DNA of 47,329 nt from DASWHF01 sp036393295 (GCA_036393295.1 DASWHF010000047.1:1-47329), one strand, 5' to 3'; positions 1-8,402 are shown, counted from the first letter of the stretch. The notes: generated by a model not told the origin, from the sequence alone. Program-made: numbers and translations.

Positions 1-330
1 CGCCTCGCGCCGCACCACCGGCGCGCAGATCACGATATCGCCGAGCGCCCCGGGTTCGAGCCCCGGCGCCGGCTCGTAACCGAAGGACAGCACGTTGGTC
101 GCGCCGGGCTTGCGCCGGTAACGCTCGTTGAGCGCCGCGCCCTCGGCCTCATCGACGATGCGCACGGTGAGCGCGAACCGCCGCCCGCCGCCGTCCGCCA
201 GGGCGGCGGCGGCCCAGCGCCGGATCGCCGCGCGCCCCGGCAGCCGCGGAAGGCGCGAGGCGATCTGCAGGTCGAGCGTGAGGCGCGGCGCGCGCCGGGC
301 CTCAGGGCGGCGCGGCGCGGAACGGCCCAT
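1..330 (-). CDS. ybeY: Endoribonuclease YbeY, N-terminal part (cut by left edge)
   Basis: The first 110 codons of a YbeY-family protein are visible. YbeY is a metal-dependent endoribonuclease of 16S rRNA maturation and ribosome quality control. The visible part holds the family segments RIVDEAEGAALNERYR, TNVLSFGYE and LGDIVICAPVV in the right order. The zinc-binding HGxLHLxGHDH motif should lie beyond the left edge and cannot be checked. The ATG at 330 is the first in frame and lies 38 bases after the phoH-like stop. The order miaB, phoH-like, ybeY is the usual gammaproteobacterial operon, which makes the call secure although the gene is incomplete. Confidence 0.93.
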   Translation of the reverse strand, partial: MGRSAPRRPEARRAPRLTLDLQIASRLPRLPGRAAIRRWAAAALADGGGRRFALTVRIVDEAEGAALNERYRRKPGATNVLSFGYEPAPGLEPGALGDIVICAPVVRREA

Positions 331-368
331 CGGCCCCCTTCATCGTCGTCCCGCCGCACGACATCCTG

Positions 369-1373
369 CTAATCCCGGTCGCTCGGCCGGCGCGCCGCGT
401 AGGCCTCGACGATCTTCTGCACCAGCGGGTTGCGCACCACGTCCTCCGGCAGGAAGTGCATGAAACTGATGCCGGCGACGCCGGCCAGCACCTCGATCGC
501 CTCGTTCAAGCCCGACTTCTGGCCGCGCGGCAGATCGACCTGGGTGATGTCGCCGGTCACCACGGCCTTGGCGCCGAAGCCGATGCGCGTCAGGAACATC
601 TTCATCTGCTCGGCGGTGGTGTTCTGCGCCTCGTCGAGAATGACGAAGGACTCGTTGAGCGTGCGGCCGCGCATATAGGCGAGCGGCGCGAGCTCGATGA
701 CATGCTTCTCCAGCAGCCGCGCGACCCGCTCGAAGCCAAGCATCTCGTAGAGCGCGTCGTAGAGCGGCCGCAGATAGGGATCGACCTTCTGCTCCAGATC
801 GCCCGGCAGAAAACCCAGACGCTCCCCGGCCTCGACCGCCGGCCGCACCAGGACGATGCGCCGCACCAGGTCGCGCTCCAGGGCATCGACCGCGCAGGCC
901 ACTGCCAGATAGGTCTTGCCGGTGCCGGCCGGGCCGATACCGAAGTTGATGTCGTGAGTGAGGATGTTGCGCACGTACTGGCGCTGGCGCGGGCTGCGCG
1001 GCTTGACCACCTCCTTGGGCGTGCGCAGGCTGGTCTCGGTCTCGTCCCCCTCCTCGCGCTCGGCGTCGGCAAGCGCCAGGCGCACGCCGCCCGGCGACAG
1101 GCTCCTGTTCTCCGCGGTCGCGGCGTAGAGCTGCTTGAGCACGCGCTCGGCGTTGCGCGCCGGCACGGTCGCGCCGGTGACGCGGAAATTGCCGCCGCGG
1201 TTGGCGATCTCGACGCCCAGGTGGCCCTCGATCTGCTTGATGTGCTCGTCGAGCCGCCCGCACAAGGCCGCCAGCCGGTCGTTGTCCTCCGGCAGCAGGC
1301 TGAACTCGATATGCTTGAGCCGGGTCTTCATGTCGCGCCGCGGGCCGGCCATGGGGGTATCGGGATCGGCCAT
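369..1373 (-). CDS. ybeZ: PhoH-like ATPase (YbeZ)
   Basis: A 334-residue PhoH-family protein, a cytoplasmic ATPase that usually works with YbeY in RNA metabolism. The N-terminal third carries a KH-like segment (HLGVEIANRGGNFRVTG, about residues 51-67). The P-loop domain has Walker A GPAGTGKT at 147-154 and Walker B FVILDEAQN further on, followed by TGDITQVDLP. Length matches the family. The ATG at 1373 overlaps the miaB stop by one base (TGATG), so it is translationally coupled to miaB. Other in-frame ATGs lie a few codons downstream, but the coupling favours this start. Confidence 0.95.
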   Translation of the reverse strand: MADPDTPMAGPRRDMKTRLKHIEFSLLPEDNDRLAALCGRLDEHIKQIEGHLGVEIANRGGNFRVTGATVPARNAERVLKQLYAATAENRSLSPGGVRLALADAEREEGDETETSLRTPKEVVKPRSPRQRQYVRNILTHDINFGIGPAGTGKTYLAVACAVDALERDLVRRIVLVRPAVEAGERLGFLPGDLEQKVDPYLRPLYDALYEMLGFERVARLLEKHVIELAPLAYMRGRTLNESFVILDEAQNTTAEQMKMFLTRIGFGAKAVVTGDITQVDLPRGQKSGLNEAIEVLAGVAGISFMHFLPEDVVRNPLVQKIVEAYAARRPSDRD

Positions 1374-2719
1374 CAGCCGGCGCGCGCCAGGCGTTCGGCC
1401 GGCAGCTCGCCGCGCAGCGAATAGTGCAGCGCCTCGGTGATGCGCACCTCGCGGAACCGGCCGATCAGGCCGGGGTCGGCGGAATCGAAGTTCACCACGC
1501 GGTTGTTCTCGGTCCGTCCGCACAGCTGCCCGGGGCGGCGCGCCGGGCCTTCGACCAGGATGCGCTCGACGCCGCCGACCATGGCGGCGCTGATCGCGCC
1601 GCCCTGCGCCTCGATGCGCGCCTGCAGGCGCGCCAGCCGCTCGAGCTTGACCTCGGCGGGCGTGTCGTCGGGCAGTTGCGCGGCCGGCGTGCCGGGGCGC
1701 GCGCTGTAGACGAAACTGAAGCTCTGGTCGAAGCCGATGTCGTCGATGAGATCCATCGTCGCCTGGAAATCGGCCTCGGTCTCGCCGGGGAAGCCGACGA
1801 TGAAATCGCTGCTGACGCTGATGCCGGGGCGCACGGCGCGCAGCCGCCGGATCTTGGACTTGTATTCGAGCACGCTGTGGCCGCGCTTCATGGCCGTGAG
1901 TATCCGGTCGGAGCCGCTCTGCACCGGCAGGTGCACATGGCTGACCAGCTCCGGGACCTCGGCATAGACCTCGATCAGCCGGTCGGAGAACTCGAGCGGG
2001 TGCGAAGTGGTGTAGCGGATGCGGTCGATGCCGTCGATGTCGGCGAGATACCGGATCAGCGTCGCCAGGTCGGCCGGCGCGCCGCGGTGGCGCGCGCCGC
2101 GGTAGGCGTTGACGTTCTGGCCGAGCAGCGTGACCTCGCGCACGCCGCGCTCCGCCAGGCCCACGACCTCGGCGAGCACGTCGTCGAACGGCCGCGAGAA
2201 CTCCTCGCCGCGCGTATACGGCACCACGCAGAAGCTGCAGTACTTGCTGCAGCCCTCCATGATCGCCACGAAGGCGCGCGGGCCGGCGACGCGCGGCTCG
2301 GGCAGCCGGTCGAACTTCTCGATCTCGGGGAAGGACACGTCGATCTGCGGGCGGCGCGCGGCGAGCACGCCGTCGATCATCTCCGGCAGGCGGTGCAGGG
2401 TCTGGGGGCCGAAGACGATGTCGACCTGCGGCGCGCGGCGGCGCAGCGCCTCGCCCTCCTGGCTGGCCACGCAGCCGCCGACGCCGATCACCAGGTCCGG
2501 CCGCGCGGCCTTCAGCGCGCGCCAGAAGCCGAGCTGGGTGAACACCTTTTCCTGGGCCTTCTCGCGGATCGAACAGGTATTGAGCAGCAGCACGTCGGCG
2601 TCTTCCGGGGCCGCGGCCGCCTCCATCCCGTGGGTGTGGGCGAGCAGGTCCGCCATGCGGGCGGAATCGTACTCGTTCATCTGACAACCGAAGGTCTTGA
2701 TGTACAGCTTGCGGGCCAT
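1373..2719 (-). CDS. miaB: tRNA-2-methylthio-N6-dimethylallyladenosine synthase MiaB
   Basis: A 448-residue methylthiotransferase that turns i6A37 into ms2i6A37 in tRNA using SAM and two iron-sulfur clusters. The N-terminal UPF0004 domain has the three expected cysteines (C12 in TFGCQMNEYDS, C49 in LNTCS, C83 in VGGC). The radical SAM motif CSKYCSFC is at C157, C161 and C164. A C-terminal TRAM-like region ends the protein. Length and residues are canonical, so it should be active. It heads the miaB-ybeZ-ybeY unit. A TATAAC that could be a -10 lies about 115 bases upstream on this strand, but no convincing -35 accompanies it. Confidence 0.97.
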   Translation of the reverse strand: MARKLYIKTFGCQMNEYDSARMADLLAHTHGMEAAAAPEDADVLLLNTCSIREKAQEKVFTQLGFWRALKAARPDLVIGVGGCVASQEGEALRRRAPQVDIVFGPQTLHRLPEMIDGVLAARRPQIDVSFPEIEKFDRLPEPRVAGPRAFVAIMEGCSKYCSFCVVPYTRGEEFSRPFDDVLAEVVGLAERGVREVTLLGQNVNAYRGARHRGAPADLATLIRYLADIDGIDRIRYTTSHPLEFSDRLIEVYAEVPELVSHVHLPVQSGSDRILTAMKRGHSVLEYKSKIRRLRAVRPGISVSSDFIVGFPGETEADFQATMDLIDDIGFDQSFSFVYSARPGTPAAQLPDDTPAEVKLERLARLQARIEAQGGAISAAMVGGVERILVEGPARRPGQLCGRTENNRVVNFDSADPGLIGRFREVRITEALHYSLRGELPAERLARAG

Positions 2720-2862
2720 AGGCTCCCTGCAGTGCGGCGACGACCGGAAACGGTACCATGGATCCCGCGAAAAATCCCGCCGGTCGGCCCGCTGGCGGTT
2801 GAATCGGCACAGTAAGCCACTGTTATTTAAGGTTATAGTATTTCAGCCCGCGGCGACCATCC

Positions 2863-3729
2863 TCAAGCCCAGCGAATGTCCGCGTGCGGCTCGCTGCCGG
2901 CCGTCTGCCAGGCGGCCGGCAGCTGCGGGCTGTTGTGGGCGATGCCGAAGGCCCCGTCCCGGTCCACGACGATCAGCCCGCCCTCCGCCTCGAGGCGCGC
3001 GCCGAGCAGGGCCACGGCCCGGCGCGCGGCCTGTTCCGGGGCCCCGCCGTCCGCCAGCCACTCGGCGACGCGCCGCGCCAGCATCAGGCGCAGGATCGCC
3101 TCGCCCTGGCCGGTGCAGGAGACCGCGACGCGCTCGTCGGCGTAGGTGCCGGCGCCGATCACCGCGCTGTCGCCGACCCTTCCTGCCAGCTTGCCGGACA
3201 CGCCGCCCGTGGAGGTGGCGGCGGCCAGCCGCCCGGCCGCGTCGCGCGCCACCGCGCCGACCGTGCCGCGCGCGTCGCGCCAGCGCTGCGCCTGGCGCGC
3301 CACCCGAAGCTCGCCCTCGGTGCAGGCCGGAATGCCGGCGGCGCGCGCGAAGGCCTCGGCGCCCGCGCCGGCCAGCAGCACATGCCGGCCGTCGTCCAGG
3401 ACCGCGCGCGCCAGCGCGACTGGATTGCGGATGCGCCGCACCGCCGCGACGGCACCGCCGGCGAGCGTCGCGCCGTCCATGATCGAGGCGTCGAGCTCGA
3501 TATGGCCGTCGCGGTTCAGCACCGCGCCGCGACCGGCGTTGAAGCGGGGATCGTCCTCGAGCAGCATGACCGCCGCCTGGACCGCCTCGAGCGCGCCGCC
3601 GCCGCGCGCCAGGATCGCGGCACCGGCCGCGAGCGCCGCGCGGCAACCGGCGAGACAGGCGTCGGCGTCCTCCGCCGGCACCTGCCCGGCGCCGCCGTGG
3701 ACCGCGATCGCGAAGCCCGCGGCGGTCAT
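2863..3729 (-). CDS. Isoaspartyl peptidase / plant-type L-asparaginase
   Basis: A 288-residue N-terminal-nucleophile hydrolase of the plant-type asparaginase family (IaaA). These cleave beta-aspartyl dipeptides and asparagine after autocleavage. The start reads AIAVHGGAG, typical of the family. The self-processing site is GTVGAVA with the nucleophile Thr156, followed by ATSTGG and GDSAVIGAGTYAD. It is slightly shorter than the usual 310-320 residues. I chose the ATG at 3729 because the family segment begins eight codons later; the frame stays open upstream but the added residues look like noise. The cupin gene lies 37 bases upstream on the same strand, so they probably share a transcript. Confidence 0.9.
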   Translation of the reverse strand: MTAAGFAIAVHGGAGQVPAEDADACLAGCRAALAAGAAILARGGGALEAVQAAVMLLEDDPRFNAGRGAVLNRDGHIELDASIMDGATLAGGAVAAVRRIRNPVALARAVLDDGRHVLLAGAGAEAFARAAGIPACTEGELRVARQAQRWRDARGTVGAVARDAAGRLAAATSTGGVSGKLAGRVGDSAVIGAGTYADERVAVSCTGQGEAILRLMLARRVAEWLADGGAPEQAARRAVALLGARLEAEGGLIVVDRDGAFGIAHNSPQLPAAWQTAGSEPHADIRWA

Positions 3730-3766
3730 GGCGTCAGACGCGGTGCGCGCCCGGTGGGCTCGGCGT

Positions 3767-4051
3767 TCACGCCGGCCGCACCGCGTCGAGACTGACGACC
3801 GCGACGTCGCCCACGACCTCGGCGCTGTGCACAACGCCGCGCGGCACGGCGACCCAGTCGCCGGCGCCGAGCACCACCGGCTCGCCGTCCAGCGTCAATC
3901 GGAAACGCCCGGACAGCACCGCGTCGATCTTGTCGACATCGTGAGTGTGCGGCAGAAAATACACCCGGTAGCCGAGGTCCATGAGCTTGCGGCGCAGCGC
4001 GGATTCCGTCAACGCACCGTCGCGCTGTTCGTTCCAGTGCTCGATACGCAT
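3767..4051 (-). CDS. Small single-domain cupin protein
   Basis: A 94-residue protein made of one cupin barrel. It has FLPHTHDVDKIDAVLSG, then a turn-rich GAGDWVAVPRG, then VVHSAEVVGD. The three histidines and the acidic residue could form a metal site. Such small cupins are too general to give a substrate. The ATG at 4051 gives MRIEHWNEQRDG; a longer reading from 4192 adds about 47 low-complexity residues and is unlikely. It is probably the first gene of a pair with the isoaspartyl peptidase downstream. Confidence 0.8.
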   Translation of the reverse strand: MRIEHWNEQRDGALTESALRRKLMDLGYRVYFLPHTHDVDKIDAVLSGRFRLTLDGEPVVLGAGDWVAVPRGVVHSAEVVGDVAVVSLDAVRPA

Positions 4052-4268
4052 GGCGCGCAGGATAGCGCAGATCGACCGGATTGCAAGAAGCCGCGGCGGC
4101 GATCGGCGCGAACGCGCCGCCGGTCGCCCGTGCCCGTGCGGTAGCTCATCGCCCATTCTGTGCTTTAATTGAAAGTAGCAGTACCGTTTCACCGGGATCC
4201 CGGCGCTGCGCGGCGGTCGCGCGTAACACGGGCTACTCCAACGATCATCCGCTTTCGGGGGTCACGCT

Positions 4269-4493
4269 ATGAAAATGTTGCCGCTGCAAATGGTCATCAT
4301 CGATCTGGAGAACGGACAGCGCGGAGTTTTCATCGGCCGCCCCCTGGTGCCCATGGAGTCGGGCGACGACGACTGCCAGGTGGAGAACGTGTGGTTCACC
4401 GACATCCATGAGATGCCGGACAACGCCACGCTCGAACAGATCGCCAAGATGACCATGAGCGAGATATCCCCCGTGTCCGGCACGCTGCAGTAG
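4269..4493 (+). CDS. Small hypothetical protein
   Basis: A 74-residue protein I do not recognise. It is acidic, with no signal peptide and no membrane segment. It starts MKMLPLQMVIIDLENGQRG and contains a D/E-rich middle (ESGDDDCQVENVWF) and one cysteine. The reading frame has protein-like amino-acid use rather than the Arg/Ala/Pro-rich look of shadow frames here. A GGGGG stretch a few bases before the ATG may serve as a weak ribosome binding site. It stands alone, with oppositely oriented genes on both sides. Confidence 0.6.
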   Translation: MKMLPLQMVIIDLENGQRGVFIGRPLVPMESGDDDCQVENVWFTDIHEMPDNATLEQIAKMTMSEISPVSGTLQ

Positions 4494-4574
4494 CAAACGC
4501 AGCGCCGCCAAAAAGCGCGGCCGACGGTGGGCAAAAACCCGCCGGCGGTTGCGCCTCCCTTCAGCGGTTAGTGG

Positions 4575-4619
4575 AAAAAATGCGCCCCGACCGGCGGGCA
4601 GGCTGCGTCACCGGTCGGG
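4575..4619 (-). terminator. Rho-independent terminator after the csrA-like gene
   Basis: Perfect 9-base arms CCCGACCGG (4586-4594) and CCGGTCGGG (4611-4619) flank a 16-base loop. Read on the minus strand, the hairpin is followed by GCGCA and then TTTTTT (A run at 4575-4580 on the plus strand). This fits termination of the csrA-like/XRE transcript about 90 bases after the csrA-like stop. Confidence 0.75.
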
Positions 4620-4705
4620 CAGCCGCCCCTTCGTGCCCAGGGCGGCCGGCGCAACTCCTCTCTTGTTGTTGTGGAAACACCCCCAGCGTGAATCGTCAGC
4701 ACCGC

Positions 4706-4966
4706 TCATGATCGCTTGCCGGCACGGCGCGTCGGCCGGGCGCGCGCGCCGCTGCGCCGCCACTCGTGGAAACTGAACTCGTCGCGCAGGATCAGCAGGT
4801 CCGGATGCGCGCTGATGCCGATATCCACCTGGTTGCCGGCAATACGCGCCACGATGATCTCCATCGGGCCGTCCCGAAACAGCTCGAAGGCGGTGGTCGT
4901 CGGGTCGAGCGTCGAGGTCGGCGCTACCCGCAGCATCTGGCCCGGTCGGCGGGAAAGTATCAACAT
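4706..4966 (-). CDS. CsrA-like RNA-binding protein, extended form
   Basis: An 86-residue member of the CsrA/RsmA family of post-transcriptional regulators. The start MLILSRRPGQ and the late block GNQVDIGISAHPDLLILRDEF align with the two ends of CsrA. The arginines corresponding to R6 and R44 of E. coli CsrA, which contact RNA, appear to be kept. CsrA is normally about 61 residues. Here there is an insertion of roughly 15 residues between the first strands (around TSTLDPTTTAFELFRDG) and a basic tail of about 20 residues. The XRE gene lies 46 bases upstream on the same strand and a terminator follows. It is likely a divergent paralogue rather than the housekeeping CsrA. Confidence 0.85.
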   Translation of the reverse strand: MLILSRRPGQMLRVAPTSTLDPTTTAFELFRDGPMEIIVARIAGNQVDIGISAHPDLLILRDEFSFHEWRRSGARARPTRRAGKRS

Positions 4967-5012
4967 TGCATGCTCCCTTGCTCCTTGGTGCTGTTCTCTC
5001 GACGCGGCGGGT

Positions 5013-5252
5013 TCAACGCCGGTCGCCCTGCTCCATGCCGCCATCCAGCAACATTTCGGCCACCGAAACGTCGAAGGCGCACGCCAGGCGCTCGAGATTG
5101 TCGAGGCCGATATTGAGCTCGGCGCGCTCGATATGTCCGATGTAGTTGCGGTGGAGGCCGCTCACTTCGGCCAGACGTTCCTGCGACCAACCGTAGCGCG
5201 CGCGGAGCATGCGCACCCGGGTTGCGAGCAGTATCCTGGCCCTCCCTTGCAT
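5013..5252 (-). CDS. XRE-family HTH transcriptional regulator
   Basis: A 79-residue protein that is almost entirely one helix-turn-helix domain of the Cro/C1/XRE type. The line is RARYGWSQERLAEVSGLH followed by RNYIGHIERAELNIGLDNLERLA. No ligand or dimerisation domain follows, so it resembles small restriction-modification or phage-type controllers. It precedes the csrA-like gene by 46 bases on the same strand, and the two probably form an operon. An inverted repeat about 55 bases upstream (5308-5326) is a candidate operator. Confidence 0.88.
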   Translation of the reverse strand: MQGRARILLATRVRMLRARYGWSQERLAEVSGLHRNYIGHIERAELNIGLDNLERLACAFDVSVAEMLLDGGMEQGDRR

Positions 5253-5307
5253 GCAGATGTTATAGCCGCGAAGAACCGCCTTCGTCGACCCAGAATGTGC
5301 GTTCTAT

Positions 5308-5326
5308 TACACCAAATTCAGGTGTA
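5308..5326. promoter_or_regulatory. Candidate operator upstream of the XRE gene
   Basis: A perfect inverted repeat TACACC-N7-GGTGTA lies in an AT-richer patch upstream of the XRE start. A TATAAC that could be a -10 sits just before the XRE start (5259-5264, minus strand). Small XRE proteins usually bind such dyads and regulate themselves; that this protein binds here is inference. Confidence 0.45.
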
Positions 5327-5425
5327 GAAACGTGGAAATTGGCGAAGATCGTCTCAGGGCGGGCGGTGCTGCGACAGGCAGGGGATCGACGAGACGTTAT
5401 TGTGCCCGGCGTGACCGGCGCACAG

Positions 5426-5782
5426 TCACCGGACGGTGGGTGCCGGTTGGTAGAAGCGCCGCACGACATAGCTCACCAGAAATCCGGGCACGCCCAGACG
5501 GTCGCCGCCGAGATTCATGACCAGCTCCGTCACCTCATCGGGAGTCAGGCGGCGGCCGCCGCGCAGATGATTGCGCACCTGGAGCACCAGGCGGCGCAGG
5601 GTGCGATACTGCCAGCGGATCACCAGCAGATGGTAGCCGAACAACCAGGCGAGCAAGGCCAGCCAGCCGACGCCGCGCAACACGCCCGGCAGATCCAGCC
5701 AGTAGACCGCGACCAGGCCGGCCGCGCCCAGCACGGCGCCCAGCAGGTAATACACCACGTAGAGCAGAATCCAGCTGAACAT
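5426..5782 (-). CDS. Small integral membrane protein
   Basis: A 118-residue protein with two clear hydrophobic segments near the N terminus (WILLYVVYYLLGAVLGAAGL and GWLALLAWLFGYHLLVI). A basic cytoplasmic-looking stretch follows (RWQYRTLRRLV), then a short C-terminal domain. I do not recognise a family. It starts 9 bases after the phosphopantetheinyl transferase stop and is probably co-transcribed with it, at the end of the acyl-ligase/ABC cluster. Confidence 0.7.
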   Translation of the reverse strand: MFSWILLYVVYYLLGAVLGAAGLVAVYWLDLPGVLRGVGWLALLAWLFGYHLLVIRWQYRTLRRLVLQVRNHLRGGRRLTPDEVTELVMNLGGDRLGVPGFLVSYVVRRFYQPAPTVR

Positions 5783-5791
5783 GGGCGCCGG

Positions 5792-6529
5792 TCAGCCGCG
5801 CGCCGCGGCGACGTCGAGCCGCCGGTACTCGATCTCGCCGAGCGGGCCGGCGACCACCAGGGCGCCGACGTAGTCCGCCTCGAGCGCGAGATCGTACAGA
5901 TGCCAGGGCGCATGCGCCGGGATCGCGCCGGGCTCGACCCCCGCGAGGTCGAGCTCCGCCAGGCGCCGCCAGATGCCCTCGCCGGTGGCCTTGACGAAGG
6001 CCTCCTTGCGGGTCCACAGCCTGAGGAAGAAGTCGGCGCGCTGCGCCTCCGGCAGCGCCGCGTAGTGCGCACGCTCGGCCGGCGAACAGACGCGCGCCGC
6101 CAGGCGCGCGTGATCGACGCGGCGCTGCCGATGCTCGACGTCAACCCCCACCGCCGCGCCGTCGGTGAGCGCGATGACCGCCAGCTCGCCGCTGTGACTG
6201 AGGTTGAAATCCAATCGTCTGCCACCGGTATCGCCCACCAGTGCCGGCTTGCCGTGCCGGCCATAGGTGAACGCCACCGACGGCGGCGGGCAGCCGAGCC
6301 GCGCCGCCAGCACCGCGCGCAAGGCCGCGCGCGCCGCGATATAGCGCCGGCGTTGCGGGGTGCCGTGGCAGGCGGCCGCGCTGGCGCACTCTTCCGCCGT
6401 CAGCATTTCAGTCAATTCCGTGACAAGCGCGTCCGGCAGATTCAGCGGCGCGCGCCACAGCTGCGCGCGGCCGGGGACGCGCGGCGTCATGGCGGTCGGC
6501 GAAGGGCGGTCGACGTGCGAGGCTGGCAT
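5792..6529 (-). CDS. Sfp-type 4'-phosphopantetheinyl transferase
   Basis: A 245-residue phosphopantetheinyl transferase of the Sfp class. These load the pantetheine arm of CoA onto carrier-protein domains of polyketide, peptide or fatty-acid synthases. It has FNLSHSGELAVIA, the metal-binding VGVDVEH, and the signature LWTRKEAFVKATGEG. Length fits the Sfp class rather than the short AcpS class. Two starts are possible: the ATG at 6529 (used) and one 13 codons later at 6490. It follows the acyl-AMP ligase by 52 bases. A dedicated enzyme here implies a carrier protein partner, yet the only carrier-like sequence seen nearby is the remnant at the end of that ligase. Confidence 0.92.
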   Translation of the reverse strand: MPASHVDRPSPTAMTPRVPGRAQLWRAPLNLPDALVTELTEMLTAEECASAAACHGTPQRRRYIAARAALRAVLAARLGCPPPSVAFTYGRHGKPALVGDTGGRRLDFNLSHSGELAVIALTDGAAVGVDVEHRQRRVDHARLAARVCSPAERAHYAALPEAQRADFFLRLWTRKEAFVKATGEGIWRRLAELDLAGVEPGAIPAHAPWHLYDLALEADYVGALVVAGPLGEIEYRRLDVAAARG

Positions 6530-6581
6530 CCGGCGATGGTAGCACGCGCGCCAGGCGGCGGCGACGCATCGGCCGCCGGTA

Positions 6582-8036
6582 CTAGGCGTCGACCGGCTGG
6601 GTCTCGCGGCGCTCGAGGAAGGCGGCGAGCTGCTCAATGGTGGGACGATCGAACTGATCGCTGTCCAGGCACGCCGGACCGGTCCCGACGACTTCCTTGC
6701 GCCGGCCGGTGATGACCAGCTCGCCGCCGGCCATGAAGCCCAGGTCGCCGGTGTCCAGCCAGCCATCGGCGGTGAAGGCCTCCTGGTTCGCGGCCTCGTC
6801 GCGATAATAACCGCCGGTGACATTGGCCCCGGCGATCTGCACGCGCCCGAGGCAGGCCTCCGGCAACTCCTCGTCGCACGCGTCGGCGATGCGCAGCCGG
6901 CAACCCTTGATCGGCCGCCCCACGCTCACGACGCGCAGGGCCTCGCCGTCGGCCTCGTCGACAAAGGTGACCGACTCGTCCAGCGTGAGCGCGTGACGGT
7001 CGATCGTCAGGACCCGCACCGGATCGGCCGGGCGCGGAAAGGCCACGGCCAGGCTCGCCTCGGCCAGCCCGTAGACCGGGAACAGGGTATTGGCCTTGAG
7101 GCCGAACGGCGCCAGGGCGGCGAGGAATTCCTCGCCGAGCGCGACCGAGACCGGCTCGGCGTCGTTGAAGATCAGCCGCACCGCGGCGAGCTGCACGCCG
7201 TCGAGCTTCCCGGGTTCGAACGATTTCAGGAAATGCCGATAACCGAAGTTCGGCGACGACAGCAGCGTCGCGCGCTTCGCCCCCGCCTGCTGCAGCCAGG
7301 AAAGCGGACGGCGGATGAACAGCTCGGTGGACATCTGGGTCTGATTGAGGTTCATCACCAACGGCATGAGGTGAAAGCCGATCAGGCCCATGTCGTGGGT
7401 CATGGGCATCCAGCTGAACGTCGAATCGGTCTCGCGCATCCCGATGCCCTCGATGATGCCGGCGATGTTGGCGAGGAGATTGCGGTGGGTCAGCACCACC
7501 CCGCGCGGCTCGCTCGGCGATCCGGAGGAGAATTGGATGAAAGCGGTATCGTCCGGGCGCGCCGCGTGCGGCTCGCCGGGGATCGAGGTGTCGGTGATCT
7601 CGTCCAGCAGCACTGTCTTGCGCCGCACCTCGGCGTACACGGCGCCGGCGTCGTGCAGTTCGGCGAGGCTCGCGAGCCGCTCGAGATTGTTGCGATCGGT
7701 GCAGACGCACGGCCGCGCGAGGAGCGGAAAGATCCGGAACAGGCGCTGCCGGCGCTGATCGGTGATACCGACGCCGACCGACACCGGCACGATGCCGCCG
7801 AGCAGGCAGGCCCAGAACACGTCGACATACTGCTCGTTGGTGTTGACCAGCAGGACCAGCTCGTCGCCCGGCCCGAGGCCGGCGCGCTGCAGGCTGCGCA
7901 GGATGCCGAGGGCGCGGTCATACAAGCCGCGATACGAAACACTGTGCTCGGCCTGGTCGCTCTCCAGGTAGCTGATCCCCTGGCCGCCACGGCGGTTGGC
8001 CTCCAGCGCCTCGGGCAGGGTTTCGAATGGCATCAT
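6582..8036 (-). CDS. Acyl-AMP ligase with deleted lid domain and carrier-protein remnant
   Basis: A 484-residue member of the ANL superfamily, closest in style to fatty acyl-AMP ligases. The adenylation motif reads FIQFSSGSPSEPRGVVLTH, followed by SWMPMTHDMGLIG, VYGLAEASLAVAFP and WLDTGDLGF. The fold proceeds normally to the hinge LVITGRRKEVV. Full-length ligases then continue for about 120-130 residues, including the lid and its lysine. Here only about 35 residues follow, and they read DQFDRPTIEQLAAFLERR, which looks like the last helix of an acyl carrier protein. The simplest reading is an in-frame deletion that fused the hinge of a ligase-carrier protein to the end of its carrier domain. 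Adenylation could be impaired. Confidence 0.85.
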   Translation of the reverse strand: MMPFETLPEALEANRRGGQGISYLESDQAEHSVSYRGLYDRALGILRSLQRAGLGPGDELVLLVNTNEQYVDVFWACLLGGIVPVSVGVGITDQRRQRLFRIFPLLARPCVCTDRNNLERLASLAELHDAGAVYAEVRRKTVLLDEITDTSIPGEPHAARPDDTAFIQFSSGSPSEPRGVVLTHRNLLANIAGIIEGIGMRETDSTFSWMPMTHDMGLIGFHLMPLVMNLNQTQMSTELFIRRPLSWLQQAGAKRATLLSSPNFGYRHFLKSFEPGKLDGVQLAAVRLIFNDAEPVSVALGEEFLAALAPFGLKANTLFPVYGLAEASLAVAFPRPADPVRVLTIDRHALTLDESVTFVDEADGEALRVVSVGRPIKGCRLRIADACDEELPEACLGRVQIAGANVTGGYYRDEAANQEAFTADGWLDTGDLGFMAGGELVITGRRKEVVGTGPACLDSDQFDRPTIEQLAAFLERRETQPVDA

Positions 8037-8402
8037 CCCTTGGATTTCCTGCCGTAACGGGTACCGCCGCCCCGGGTCTCATGCCGGCCCTGGGTGACCG
8101 GCACCGGCCCGGCGTGGCCGGGATGGCTGACGGCGCAGGCGCCCCGGCCGGTAGCCGGCGGGCTTACCTTATATATGTCATCGGACTCGCGGAACCGGGC
8201 GGGCGAACCGTCCGGGGCGCCGTTCGGAAACTCCGGGCCGAAGCCCCGGAACCGCCCGAGGGGGATGTGCTGTGTCGCCTGCATCGTCACCATACCGAGA
8301 TGAGTACGAGCCTGGGGTTCCGTCCGTGCGCCGCGCCGGCCCGTGCCGGCGCGTAAACATTACGCGAATCCGGCCGGCGAGAAAAGCGCCGGGCGCGGCC
8401 GC
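8037..8402. other. Intergenic stretch, nothing certain
   Basis: This 366-base gap separates the barrel gene from the acyl-AMP ligase, both on the minus strand. It is GC-rich and contains several short complementary runs (for example CCGGGGC/GCCCCGG near 8212-8252). There is one AT patch, TATATAA on the minus strand near 8170, which could be a -10 for the ligase gene. No -35, riboswitch or convincing short gene was found. The open frames across it have the composition of shadow frames. Confidence 0.4.

Noticed and set aside
1424..2815. Open frame of 463 codons opposite miaB
   Set aside because: An antisense shadow of a fully conserved gene in very GC-rich DNA.
4706..4966. Calling the CsrA-like gene the housekeeping csrA
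   Set aside because: The insertion, the long tail and pairing with an XRE gene are unlike the usual 61-residue protein.
8037..8402. Riboswitch or small gene in the gap before the acyl-AMP ligase
   Set aside because: Complementary runs exist but match no riboswitch class I know, and the open frame at 8033-8293 (minus) lacks a ribosome binding site and protein-like content.
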